Shown in pieces: positions 17,825 through 26,197 of a DNA stretch of 64,000 nt. The position numbers and the translations under genes were made by a program. The stretch comes from Candidatus Competibacteraceae bacterium (lineage in GTDB: Bacteria; Pseudomonadota; Gammaproteobacteria; Competibacterales; Competibacteraceae): contig JADJQQ010000029.1 of assembly GCA_016712625.1 (NCBI GenBank), positions 310,001-374,000 on the forward strand, in the 5' to 3' direction. Position 1 is the first letter of the stretch, and each line of letters opens with the position of its first letter. The notes under the pieces were generated by a model. The model was not told the origin of the DNA. It ran no database searches and worked only from the letters and a program-made list of their open reading frames with translations.

Positions 17825-19648
17825 CTAAGCGGCAACTTCAAAATTTTTGAAATCCGTCTTTTGATTAACAGGAAGAGATACAGTAAATTGCGTACCTTTA
17901 TTGACTTCGGATCGAACGGTAATTGTCCCGCCGTGTTGTTGGATAATCTTGTAGGCGATACTCAATCCCAATCCTGTGCCTTTACCGATCTCCTTAGTAG
18001 TAAAAAAGGGATCGAAAATGCGTGGCAGAATGTCTTGAGGAATACCTTTACCAGTATCTTCAATATTGATATTCACAAAATTATTCGTGCTATAGGTACG
18101 CAATGTAATAGTACCCGTGTCCTCAATCGCTTGGGAGGCATTGACGATCAAGTTGAGGAAGACTTGATTGAGTTGTGAAGGCGAACAACTAATCTTGGGT
18201 ATTTCGCCGTAGTCTTTGATAATTTCAACTTTATTTTTCAAGACATTATTCGCAATCACCAGCACGCTATCCAAGCCCTTGTTCAAATCGGAATTCTCTA
18301 CTTTATGCTGATCGAGCCGGCTAAAATCCTTAAGGCTCTTCACCATATCACTGATTTGATTCAGACCGGATAAGCTACCTTCCAGTAAAAGATTCATCTC
18401 GTCAAATGAGCCTTCCTTTTCAAAAGCAAGCATAGCTTCTTGGATCGTACCAAGCCCTTCTTTTAAAGCTTGCTGTTCGGACTCTGGCGCGTCAAGCAAG
18501 TTCGGGAAATTAGCGAACTCCTTAAATAAAGTGATGATATCCGGTAATTGTTCCTTGACCAGATCGATATTGCTATGACAATAAGCCAGTGGCGTATTGA
18601 TTTCATGAGCCACGCCAGCCACCATTTGCCCCAATGAAGCCATTTTTTCGGATTGAATCAGCTGGGCTTGTGACTGTTTCAGTTCATTATAAGCGGTTGA
18701 AAGCTCTTCAGTTCTTTGGGCTACCCGCTCTTCCAAGGTTTCGTTGGCGACTGTGAGCTGTTTGTTCAGAACATTCAGTTGCCGATAGCTGTTGCGCAAC
18801 CGATAACCGATAAACGCCAACAGAGCCAATAACACACCGGCATAAGCGATCAGGGTGGTGAAGTAAAAATCTTTATCGCGCACACGGCTGTCATAGACTG
18901 CGGTATAAGCGTTTTCAATTTTCTCGATGTTGGTCGATATAGGCAAACTAACAATCTTAGCCAGTAGCGAATCGATTTCTGGTTTTCGCTTCACAACAAC
19001 TAAAGCGTGCCTGATAACAGCATCCAACTTAACTGAAACAGTATCAGGAAAACTTTTTTTCTGACTCTCAAGAATTCTTAGCTGTTCCGTGATTGGTTCG
19101 GCCAAGTTTTGCTGAGCTGATTGATTGAATTCTAGCAACTCCCTCAGCAAAGTTTGTGATGCGCTTTTTAAAGCCAAAAAGGTTGGATTGGGTTTGGTGT
19201 TGCTGGATGATTGTGAATCAATTTCAGAAACCAAATCTTCAATAGCTGTCGAAATATAACGCAATGAATTATCAAAAATTGCATTTTGGCCTTTGAATTG
19301 TTCAATTAATTTATTTTTTTCTTCAATCGAATTATTGTATTGCTCGACGCTTTCTTTTAGCGAAGAACTTTCAACACTAAGCTCTGAAAGTTTAGTGTTA
19401 AGCTTATTTTGCAGGGACCGCAAATCCACTAACGGGTTAGTGACGCTATCATAGTTAGAACTTAGGCTTAACTTCGTTTTTAAGACCTGTTCATTCCAAC
19501 GAAAGTTTAATGAGGAATGCTGCCGCAAAGTATCAGTAATCTCATAATGATCATCGATGTTGAGCGATTGAACTTTAGTATAGAGAAAAACTAAAATTGC
19601 AATCATGAAAAGGCTCAGCACAAAATTGGTAAAATAACGTAAACTCAT
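17825..19648 (-). CDS. Membrane sensor histidine kinase
   Basis: This 607-residue kinase has a first membrane segment at about 8-26, a long helical periplasmic domain to about 260, a second membrane segment at about 263-283, and a coiled coil to about 335. The HisKA phospho-acceptor is His348 in GVAHEINTPLAY. An unusually long helical insert (about 365-435) follows. The ATPase domain has the N box around Asn503, the G1 box DTGKGIP (531-537) and the G2 box GTGLGL (557-562). The periplasmic domain has no recognised sensor fold. The start codon overlaps the stop of the cytochrome peroxidase-like gene (ATGA), so the two are translationally coupled. The sensed signal may be linked to that enzyme. 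Confidence 0.88.
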   Translation of the reverse strand: MSLRYFTNFVLSLFMIAILVFLYTKVQSLNIDDHYEITDTLRQHSSLNFRWNEQVLKTKLSLSSNYDSVTNPLVDLRSLQNKLNTKLSELSVESSSLKESVEQYNNSIEEKNKLIEQFKGQNAIFDNSLRYISTAIEDLVSEIDSQSSSNTKPNPTFLALKSASQTLLRELLEFNQSAQQNLAEPITEQLRILESQKKSFPDTVSVKLDAVIRHALVVVKRKPEIDSLLAKIVSLPISTNIEKIENAYTAVYDSRVRDKDFYFTTLIAYAGVLLALLAFIGYRLRNSYRQLNVLNKQLTVANETLEERVAQRTEELSTAYNELKQSQAQLIQSEKMASLGQMVAGVAHEINTPLAYCHSNIDLVKEQLPDIITLFKEFANFPNLLDAPESEQQALKEGLGTIQEAMLAFEKEGSFDEMNLLLEGSLSGLNQISDMVKSLKDFSRLDQHKVENSDLNKGLDSVLVIANNVLKNKVEIIKDYGEIPKISCSPSQLNQVFLNLIVNASQAIEDTGTITLRTYSTNNFVNINIEDTGKGIPQDILPRIFDPFFTTKEIGKGTGLGLSIAYKIIQQHGGTITVRSEVNKGTQFTVSLPVNQKTDFKNFEVAA

Positions 19649-20637
19649 TGTTTCTCTCCCTTGGCCTGCGCGGGCAATTCTCCGGATAACGATTGTAAAA
19701 ACTGAATAATCAACTCTTCGTCTTTCTCGGGCATGGTACGCCCTAACTGATATTTCGCCATGATTTTTACGGCGTCACGCAATGTTTTGGCTGAACCGTC
19801 GTGGAAATAAGGCGCTGTCAATGCGATATTGCGTAAGGAAGGCACCTTAAATTTATGGCGGTCTTGCTCGTTCTTGCTAACATTGAAATGCCCGAGATCC
19901 GAATCATTGATATTCCCTCTGTCTTTAAAATAATCCCCCATTACGCCAAATAATTGATACATATTTCCACCAATATTCACACCTTGGTGACAAGCAACGC
20001 ATCCGTACCGCTTGAATAGCTCATAGCCTTTGATTTCATTTTCAGTGATGGCGTCTTTCTGTCCTTGCAAATAGCGATCGAAACGAGAAGGTGTGATTAA
20101 AGAGCGTTCGTATTCTGAAATGACGTCTTTAATATTGTCCGCCTGTAGGCCATTTTTATAAACTTTATTAAATGAATCAACGTAGCTCTGATCCTGTTTT
20201 AATTTATTGAGAATACTCGGCCAGTCGGTGTTCATTTCATGTTTCATATGAATTGGACCATCGATCTGTTCTTCTAAAGAACTAGCGCGTCCATCCCAAA
20301 ATTGACGAAAGTTCAAGCTGCTGTTTAAGACGGTCGGGGTGTTGATAAGTCCGGATGCGTCGCCGACACCTTTTGAGACGGGTAGCTGATCGACACCGCC
20401 TTTGTTGATGTCATGGCAGGAGGCACAGGATATGCTGTTGTCTCCAGACAGCCGCTTGTCGTTGAATAGCAATTTTCCGAGATTGACTTTTTCTAAATTG
20501 AGATCTTGCCTTGGTTTTAAAGGCTGAATCGGCTCGTTGAGTTCGGCGCTCTCTACAACAGCGCTACCAGATAGCGTGAAAACAGCAATTAAACTTATAA
20601 AACTGCAAATGGTTACTAAAACTTTATGGATTTTCAT
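19645..20637 (-). CDS. Di-heme cytochrome c peroxidase family protein
   Basis: The 330-residue secreted protein belongs to the bacterial cytochrome c peroxidase/MauG family. It has a signal peptide (MKIHKVLVTICSFIS to about residue 30) and two CxxCH heme sites, CASCH and CVACH. The surroundings of each heme match the family: LFNDKRLSGDNSISCASCH, and KFKVPSLRNIALTAPYFHDG near the C terminus. Such periplasmic enzymes reduce hydrogen peroxide with electrons from small cytochromes or oxidise protein substrates. The ATG at 20637 was chosen because the signal peptide begins there; the open frame extends 42 codons upstream. It is the first gene of a three-gene unit with a kinase and a response regulator, which suggests peroxide or redox signalling. 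Confidence 0.87.
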   Translation of the reverse strand: MKIHKVLVTICSFISLIAVFTLSGSAVVESAELNEPIQPLKPRQDLNLEKVNLGKLLFNDKRLSGDNSISCASCHDINKGGVDQLPVSKGVGDASGLINTPTVLNSSLNFRQFWDGRASSLEEQIDGPIHMKHEMNTDWPSILNKLKQDQSYVDSFNKVYKNGLQADNIKDVISEYERSLITPSRFDRYLQGQKDAITENEIKGYELFKRYGCVACHQGVNIGGNMYQLFGVMGDYFKDRGNINDSDLGHFNVSKNEQDRHKFKVPSLRNIALTAPYFHDGSAKTLRDAVKIMAKYQLGRTMPEKDEELIIQFLQSLSGELPAQAKGEKQ

Positions 20638-21509
20638 AAACGGTGAACCTTTTTGAAAACCGTGAGATAGGAAAGATATTTTTGATTTCCTTGGGTATTT
20701 TCCCAAGCTGATAACGTAAAAGCCTTCATAAAGCACCTCATCTCTAGTCACTAGTTGTGCCATATAAATTATTCTATGTATATTAATTGTTGCATTTAGC
20801 CTTTAAATAAAGTGGTAATATATAATTTATAATAAACAATATTTATTAAAAACTCAATTAAATGTTCTTTTTTAGGATCGAGTAATAGAAATTTGTTTTG
20901 ATACGTAGGTTTTTAATAATAAAACGTTTCTGGTTATATCTCACCGTCAAAATAGAAGAGCATACTCAATAAATGTAAAAATTTTGAGATAGATGAATAA
21001 TAATAGGAGTGCTTAATAACACGCTACTGTTAAGAATGGTCTTTTTAGTGATCTCTATGCGCGTTGCGAGATCGTGCTTAACGAGTCTTAGCTAACCTGG
21101 TCTTGGTGGTTTATGGTTATCAACGTCGGTGTTTGACTACGGCGTACTTCTTGAGCCTTGGCGAGCCATCGCAAAAAAAGACACTTCTCCGCGCCCCGTC
21201 TCGTATGATGGCCAACAAGCCATTGGCAAGCTAGCGCAGCAGTTTTAGCCAAGGCACGGTACTGTATATGTTTGCCGCCTTGGTCTGCGGACGCGACGGG
21301 ATGGCGTAGTTTGACCACTTCGAGTTCGAGGTTCCGGCTAATGGACGCGCGACGGCCTGATCAAGTTCTCTGGTATAGCTTTCCCACTTCAGCTGTAACG
21401 TCTAGGCCGTGTCGTCAATTAGGGCTTTAATTGTTTTTTGGCTCACGGCTTAATCGTAGTGTGATGCAATTTTTTGTAAGTCCCTGTTTTTAAGCTAGTG
21501 AGGAGGCTT
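20638..21509. other. AT-rich promoter region and decayed sequence
   Basis: The part to about 21050 is very AT-rich and should hold the promoter of the peroxidase/kinase operon. CTTGGG (20690-20695) and CCCAAG (20702-20707) can form a small hairpin in the leader, with a 6-nt loop. From about 21060 to 21420 the composition returns to GC-rich with only broken frames on both strands; it looks like eroded coding sequence but I could not assign a family. Confidence 0.5.
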
Positions 21510-21926
21510 ATGAATGATGTAACGATAGGGGCGGCGGGACGATCAATGGAAGCGGATCAAAGGTTTGCTTCCTGGCTGGAAGGGCACGCGGCTGATTGAC
21601 GCCCGTGGGCGCGCCGATTTTCAGGGCAGCGACGCGGTGGCTTTGTCTCTCGGCATCCACGATAAACTGTTCGCGTTACCCTAATAAGACCCTGGATTAT
21701 CCTTGCCATGATTAGAAGGTCGCTTCGTCCGTCCCTCGAGCGGAAAAAAGCGCGCAATCCCCGACTCAAAGATAACCAATCGCTGGAAGACGTTGTGGCG
21801 CTCATGGACAGCTTCGATCTGCCTTATCCCAAGAAGATGGATTTCGTCGTCCGTGGTCACGGGCCGTGAGGTTAATGCCCGGCCAATATTCCAGAGGAGT
21901 TTCGAGATCCGTGCATGCGGTGAGAT
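21510..21926 (+). pseudogene. Decayed ETHE1-like persulfide dioxygenase
   Basis: A GAGGAGG ribosome site precedes an ATG at 21510, but that frame stops after 29 codons. Fragments of a glutathione persulfide dioxygenase (ETHE1-like MBL protein) are readable in alternating frames: LIDARGRADFQGSDA and LGIHDKLFALP, then TLDYPCHD followed by a stop where family members have Y-K-G, then ARNPRLKDNQSLEDVVALM and LPYPKKMDFVV. These correspond, in order, to the C-terminal half of the family (D-F-Q-G-x-D, Y-P-G-H-D-Y-K-G, R-N-P-R-L, L-P-x-P-K-x-x-D). The N-terminal half with the HxHxDH site is absent. The intact TauE-type gene directly downstream is a usual neighbour of such dioxygenases. Confidence 0.75.
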
Positions 21927-21944
21927 CAAGGAGAGCAAGCTGAA

Positions 21945-22763
21945 GTGATCAGCCTTCTGTTTGGCCTCGTGGTTGGCTTCTCGCTCGGCTTGACGGGCGG
22001 CGGCGGTTCCGTCTTTGCCGTACCGCTGCTGGTTTACGGCTTGGCAATGCCGCCGCGCGAGGCAGTCGGCGTCTCTCTGGTGGCGGTGGGCGCCACCGCG
22101 CTGGCTGGCGCTATCCCGCGGCTGCGCCGGGGCGAAGTGGAAGTCAAGGCGGCGCTCCTGTTCGGGCTTGTGGGGATCGTCGGAGCGCCTTTGGGCGCGG
22201 CCTTCGGTGTGAAGTTGCCCGCTAGTACCCTGTTGGGGGGATTTGCCGTGCTGATGGTGTTGGTGGCGACACGGATGTGGCGACAGGCTATTCGCTGCCC
22301 GGCGGAAACCGAGATCGTGCGGGCGGGCGATGATTCTTCCAGCGCCGCCACGGGCGCTGCGTGCCGGATCGATCCAGCACGCGGTTTGACGTTGACTTCG
22401 CGCTGCGCCTTGATGCTGGGCTTTAGCGGTCTCGCAACGGGGTTGTTATCCGGCTTGTTCGGGGTAGGTGGTGGCTTCCTAATCGTGCCGGCCCTAGTGT
22501 TAGTGGCGTCGTTGCCGATGCAGCGCGCGGTCGCTACGTCATTGCTGGTCATCGCCATCGTCAGCGCGGCGGGTAGCGCCTCTTATGTAGTGGCGGGTCA
22601 ATCCTTGAATTTGCCAGTCACCAGTCTTTTTGTGGTCGGTGGATTGGGCGGTATGGGTTTGGGCGCGAAATTGAGCCGCCGCCTCGCCGGACCTCAGCTC
22701 CAAAAACTGTTCGCCGCCGCCATGGTTGGCGTCGCTCTCTACATGCTCGGACGGATTTGGTAA
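21945..22763 (+). CDS. TauE/SafE family sulfite/anion exporter
   Basis: A 272-residue inner-membrane permease of the TSUP family, with about eight membrane segments. It shows the two repeated Gly-rich cores of the family, FSLGLTGGGGSVFAVPLLVYGL near the N terminus and LSGLFGVGGGFLIVPALVLVASLPM in the second half. Such proteins move sulfite, sulfoacetate or related organosulfur anions. The GTG at 21945 has AAGGAG about 11 bases upstream. It follows the remains of a persulfide dioxygenase gene; together these would have formed a sulfide/persulfide detoxification pair producing and exporting sulfite. Confidence 0.85.
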   Translation: MISLLFGLVVGFSLGLTGGGGSVFAVPLLVYGLAMPPREAVGVSLVAVGATALAGAIPRLRRGEVEVKAALLFGLVGIVGAPLGAAFGVKLPASTLLGGFAVLMVLVATRMWRQAIRCPAETEIVRAGDDSSSAATGAACRIDPARGLTLTSRCALMLGFSGLATGLLSGLFGVGGGFLIVPALVLVASLPMQRAVATSLLVIAIVSAAGSASYVVAGQSLNLPVTSLFVVGGLGGMGLGAKLSRRLAGPQLQKLFAAAMVGVALYMLGRIW

Positions 22764-23048
22764 CAGCCCCTAAAGCGAGAAATTTGGCGAAGCCCTCTGC
22801 CACCATACCGGGATTGAAGAAGCCATCTATCCAATCTGGCTGGCCCAGAGGATCGGTCTGAACCGATTTTGGATCGGATTTGGCTTTTTATAATCAATAA
22901 CTATTTGAATATAAAATAAATATTGAAGTTGCCCGTTTCTTGCAACAAAGCTTGATGAACCGTCGACGCTCAGGTTTTTCCTGTCTCGATTCCAACCGGA
23001 TTTTCATAACCATTTCAACATGTTTAGCTTTAGGTCTTGGAGAAGATT

Positions 23049-24158
23049 ATGTCCATCAGCCGCATGACCACGCGCCTTGATTATTATTTAAGGGAACCAG
23101 CCCTATTTGGCACGGATTTAAGCGCTAGAAAAGATTTGTGGAAAGCCAATTATATTATTCCAATGGCCAATGCTTATGAAGACGCCAAAAAGCGGTTGGA
23201 CACTTGCGTAAGCGATGCCAAAAAGATTGCCGAAGATCGAAAGGCCGCTTACGAGCAGCTCAAGGGAAATATCGATCTGGCGACCGGGATTCTTTTTTCG
23301 TTACTAGGCCCATTTTCCGATATCGCGCAAAATGGTTTGAAAGCCACAATGACTGTGAGCGATACCACCGTGCGGGCGCGGGTTTTAGCGCAAGCTCTGG
23401 AACGAGGGCCCCTGTCGCATGTTGATCTGGTGGGGTTGGTCGAGAAAGAGAAGGTGCGCCAATTTGTATTGAATCAGGTCGTGGATCGCGGCATTCCCGC
23501 CGCTTTGGGCAAAGCGACCAGTATGATTTCGCCCGCCGCCGCCCAGACGCCGACAGGGCCCGCGACCGGAACGCCTTCTTCCCAAGTGGCCCAACGATTT
23601 CTGGGCGTGTCAGAAGACATGTTATCCGGCCAATACAGCGCCGAGCGGATGATGCGGGGTATGGAGCAAGTCTTTTTGCAGTTAAGCACGGAATTGAATG
23701 AAGCCTACATGACGCAGGTGGTCACCGCCGCTCAAGCCAGCGCCGCCCAGAAAAGGAAATGGCTGGAAATCGCCACCCAAGCCGTCATCGTTCGCCCCCC
23801 GAAATTGTCGATGGATCAATTCGTTGGAGATGGCAAGATTTTAACCAATCAATTATTTGTCATTCTCGCCGCCAATTTCTTGTTATCCATCCCGAAGACC
23901 ACACAGCCGTGGCCGAATATCGGCCACGATCTGGCCTATACCATCAATAGGGCGTATCAAGTCAGCGGTTATTCCATTATCACGAACAATCCAAAACTGA
24001 ATGTTAACGAGGGCATGAACGCCCATCTGACGGGCGTCGAATGGGATGGCGTGATTTTCGAGTACACCGCCAAGAAGATTAAAGAAAACGCCAGGGGCGG
24101 CCTAGCGGTGCTCGATGCTTATATGCTAGCGATGGCCATGGATCAAACTTTGGTCTAA
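23049..24158 (+). CDS. Unknown 369-residue protein
   Basis: I do not recognise this protein. It has no signal peptide. The N-terminal 100 residues are strongly helical and charged (about 45-80, likely coiled coil), followed by a Gly/Leu-rich hydrophobic stretch (LATGILFSLLGPFSDIAQNGL) that may insert in a membrane or pack as a helical hairpin. A Pro/Thr/Ala-rich linker lies near residue 170. The C-terminal half (from about 205) is helical with a conserved-looking end, VEWDGVIFEYTAKKIKENA. The ATG at 23049 has GGAG 6 bases upstream. The gene stands alone between the TauE-type gene and an esterase gene. Confidence 0.6.
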   Translation: MSISRMTTRLDYYLREPALFGTDLSARKDLWKANYIIPMANAYEDAKKRLDTCVSDAKKIAEDRKAAYEQLKGNIDLATGILFSLLGPFSDIAQNGLKATMTVSDTTVRARVLAQALERGPLSHVDLVGLVEKEKVRQFVLNQVVDRGIPAALGKATSMISPAAAQTPTGPATGTPSSQVAQRFLGVSEDMLSGQYSAERMMRGMEQVFLQLSTELNEAYMTQVVTAAQASAAQKRKWLEIATQAVIVRPPKLSMDQFVGDGKILTNQLFVILAANFLLSIPKTTQPWPNIGHDLAYTINRAYQVSGYSIITNNPKLNVNEGMNAHLTGVEWDGVIFEYTAKKIKENARGGLAVLDAYMLAMAMDQTLV

Positions 24159-24252
24159 AGAGCAGGAGCGACATTAACCGCGCCAGTACCGAGCAGACTT
24201 CCGGCATTGGGCAGTTGAACGGAGCAGCGATGCGGCTTGATCAGGCCACGCA

Positions 24253-24271
24253 AGCGAACGCGGCGTTCGCT
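24253..24271. terminator. Short palindromic stem-loop
   Basis: AGCGAACG and CGTTCGCT form a perfect 8-bp stem with a 3-nt loop in the 131-base gap between the unknown gene and the esterase gene. No T tract follows, so terminator function is uncertain; it could also be an operator. Confidence 0.4.
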
Positions 24272-24289
24272 GATTAGGGGAGCCACAGC

Positions 24290-25264
24290 TTGATAAAGCG
24301 AATGCGAATTTCAGCAGGGGTTCTGTTGCTAGCGATTTTAAGCGCCGTTGCTCTCTCCGTTGGGGCGGGTACAGCAGGAGAAATAACCGGCTTTGGCTCA
24401 AATCCGGGCCAGTTGCGGCTATTTCATTATCGACCCGATTCATTGCCGGTGCCGGCGCCGCTGGTGGTCGCGCTGCACGGTTGCCAGCAGACGGCGTTGG
24501 ACTACGGCCGAGAAGCGGGTTGGATGCAGCAGGCGGATCGCTGGGGCTTCGTATTGTTGTTGCCGGAACAGCAGCCCGCCAATAACCGGCAGCGCTGCTT
24601 CAATTGGTTCCAGCCGGAATCGATCAGTCGCGATCAAGGTGAAGCTGGTTCGATCCGGCAAATGATTTCCCGGATGCAAACGGACTATACCCTTGATCCT
24701 CAACGCATCTATGTTGCCGGCCTGTCGGCGGGCGGCGCGATGACGGCGGTTTTATTGGTCGATTATCCTGAAATTTTTGCCGGTGGTGGCATCGTCGCCG
24801 GTATTCCTTATGGCTGCGCCTCCGGTTTGGTAAGCGGATTGCGCTGTCAGCTCTGGGGACGCGATTTGGAGCCAACGGAATGGGGCCATCTGATCCGTGA
24901 AGCAATCGCCCAAACGGCACTAAAACCACAAAATTGGCCGCTGGTGTCGATTTGGCAGGGCGATTCGGATTGGGTGGTCGATGCCGATAATGCCGCTGAG
25001 CTGGTGGAGCAATGGACCGCGCTACAGGGTATTGATCCAACTTCGGGCCTCGAAGAGGTCAGCTCTGGTTATTCTCATCGGGTTTATCGTGATTCTACTG
25101 GTCGGGCGCGAGTGGAGTTTTATCTGATCGCCGGGATGGGTCACGGCCAGCCCATCGATCCAGGAACCGCTGAAACCCAATGCGGCGTTTCATCCGACTA
25201 TATGTTTCCAGTCGGCCTTTGCGCGAGCTATCAGATGATTCGATTCTGGGGTTTAGCCCATTAG
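24290..25264 (+). CDS. Secreted PHB depolymerase/feruloyl-esterase-like hydrolase
   Basis: The 324-residue protein is an alpha/beta hydrolase of the extracellular PHB depolymerase (type 2)/esterase family. The signal peptide spans about 1-30. The oxyanion motif is ALHGCQQ, the nucleophile is Ser146 in GLSAGG, the acid is probably Asp225 or Asp227 in WQGDSDWVV, and the catalytic His is about 285 in GMGHGQ. Substrates of the family are short-chain polyhydroxyalkanoates or other esters; no starch- or PHB-binding linker domain is visible. The TTG at 24290 has GGGGAG 8 bases upstream; an ATG four codons on (24302) is the alternative start. Confidence 0.8.
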   Translation: MIKRMRISAGVLLLAILSAVALSVGAGTAGEITGFGSNPGQLRLFHYRPDSLPVPAPLVVALHGCQQTALDYGREAGWMQQADRWGFVLLLPEQQPANNRQRCFNWFQPESISRDQGEAGSIRQMISRMQTDYTLDPQRIYVAGLSAGGAMTAVLLVDYPEIFAGGGIVAGIPYGCASGLVSGLRCQLWGRDLEPTEWGHLIREAIAQTALKPQNWPLVSIWQGDSDWVVDADNAAELVEQWTALQGIDPTSGLEEVSSGYSHRVYRDSTGRARVEFYLIAGMGHGQPIDPGTAETQCGVSSDYMFPVGLCASYQMIRFWGLAH

Positions 25265-25323
25265 GAGAGCCTTTTTGATAAAAGGAAAGACCGTTGTTGG
25301 ACCGTGACAAGTACGACGCACGA

Positions 25324-25647
25324 CTATTGAGAAATGAGCACTTCATTGAATTGGATAATGGGCTCGATATCCGTGTAGTGTGGCATATCGCCTTGAAGAG
25401 CAGGCGCGTTGGGTATGAAGGCAGCCAGAAAATCTTCCATTGAACTGAAGAGAAAATGGCACATTGCAATATAGGTTGGCTCTGATCCCGGAACGGCGCC
25501 GCCAAGCCCGTGCTCGACAGATACCCCCTTGAAGCTTGGGTGGGCACTCAGGAGCTTTATGGACATAGGCATGTGAGTGTTGACGTAGTAGGCCACATCG
25601 AATCGCGAGCCTTTGCTGTTGGGGTAGAGGATGCTGATTCTGATCAT
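25324..25647 (-). CDS. EthD family protein
   Basis: A 107-residue dimeric ferredoxin-like (alpha+beta barrel) protein of the EthD family. It is recognised by MIRISILYPNSKGSRFDVAY, the YYVNTHMPM segment with the conserved His, and the C-terminal YTDIEPIIQFNEVL. EthD-type proteins are small accessory or isomerase-like proteins; the function is not known here. The ATG at 25647 was chosen by the typical family N terminus. The frame is open for 20 codons upstream without family-like sequence. It converges with the esterase gene. Confidence 0.75.
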   Translation of the reverse strand: MIRISILYPNSKGSRFDVAYYVNTHMPMSIKLLSAHPSFKGVSVEHGLGGAVPGSEPTYIAMCHFLFSSMEDFLAAFIPNAPALQGDMPHYTDIEPIIQFNEVLISQ

Positions 25648-25778
25648 TGACTTGTCGCGGATGGCGATGAAAAGGATATGGGCAAGCGTCAGATTGAAGA
25701 CGCCCAACAGTGGAAGTCAGTCGCGAAGCAGCGTCGGTTAAACTGACTGGTTAGGCGTCATACTCGGACCCCCTCTCT

Positions 25779-25997
25779 TTGTCAAGTCGGTCGACTTGGC
25801 GCTTAAGGATATGCGTCCGGTTTTTGAGCGGGCAGTGCCTGGACTGCCGCCTCCCCGACGCCGCCACTCTCACCCGCGAGGTCGCCGCCTGGCAACAGGC
25901 CCGCAACGCTTGCCCCAGATCGGGCAATTGGCGCTTCACCAACCCTAATGCCCGCATCAAGCGCAAACGCCTCTCTCCTTCAATTGAGAGCGGTTAA
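25779..25997 (+). pseudogene. C-terminal remnant of an IS630-family transposase
   Basis: The frame encodes SGQCLDCRLPDAATLTREVA, AAWQQARNACPRSGNWRF and TNPNARIKRKRLSPSIESG, which matches the end of IS630/Tc1-like transposases (C-L-D-R-R-I-P, then T-R-E-x-A-A-W-x-x-x-R-N, then W-x-F-T-T-x-D-A-R-I-K-L-K-R-L-Y-P). The catalytic domain upstream is missing. It lies 20 bases before the palindrome upstream of aspA, so an old insertion or deletion event ended close to that promoter. Confidence 0.65.
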
Positions 25998-26014
25998 GGC
26001 ATTGCTACCCAGCG

Positions 26015-26028
26015 TTCGGAAATCCGAA
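26015..26028. promoter_or_regulatory. AauR-type activator site (TTCGG-N4-CCGAA)
   Basis: The sequence TTCGG-AAAT-CCGAA is an exact match to the palindrome I recall for AauR, the sigma-54 activator of acidic amino acid genes in Pseudomonas. It lies about 105 bases upstream of the predicted -24 element of aspA, a normal distance for an enhancer. A partial second copy (TTCGG-ATTT-TCGTT) is at 26048-26061. The gene for a matching activator is downstream (33008-34351). Confidence 0.6.
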
Positions 26029-26056
26029 TGACTTGTTGGGACCCTCATTCGGATTT
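26020..26056. repeat. 12-bp perfect inverted repeat
   Basis: AAATCCGAATGA (26020-26031) and TCATTCGGATTT (26045-26056) are perfectly complementary with a 13-nt spacer. The arms contain the half sites of the activator palindrome in mirror orientation, so it may be two facing activator sites; transcribed, it would also form a strong hairpin followed by a short T run. Confidence 0.6.
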
Positions 26057-26132
26057 TCGTTCACAACGAAACACTAATTTTTATTAATCATTTTTATTCA
26101 AATAGTTAAGTGATTTATTCGAATCAATTAAC

Positions 26133-26148
26133 TGGCATGAGGGATGCC
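26133..26148 (+). promoter_or_regulatory. Sigma-54 (-24/-12) promoter of aspA operon
   Basis: TGGCATG-N4-ATGCC has the invariant GG and GC at the exact sigma-54 spacing (consensus TGGCACG-N4-TTGCW). Transcription would begin near 26160, about 40 bases before the GTG of aspA. The DctD/AauR-like activator encoded in the same locus and the upstream palindrome support it. Confidence 0.6.
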
Positions 26149-26197
26149 TCTTCTCTGGAACTTATCCGTCAAGAACCAAGCATGAGAGGAGATTCCC

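Noticed and set aside
21088..21318. 76-codon minus-strand frame as a possible transposase fragment
   Set aside because: No motif of any transposase family could be aligned; the region is only called eroded.
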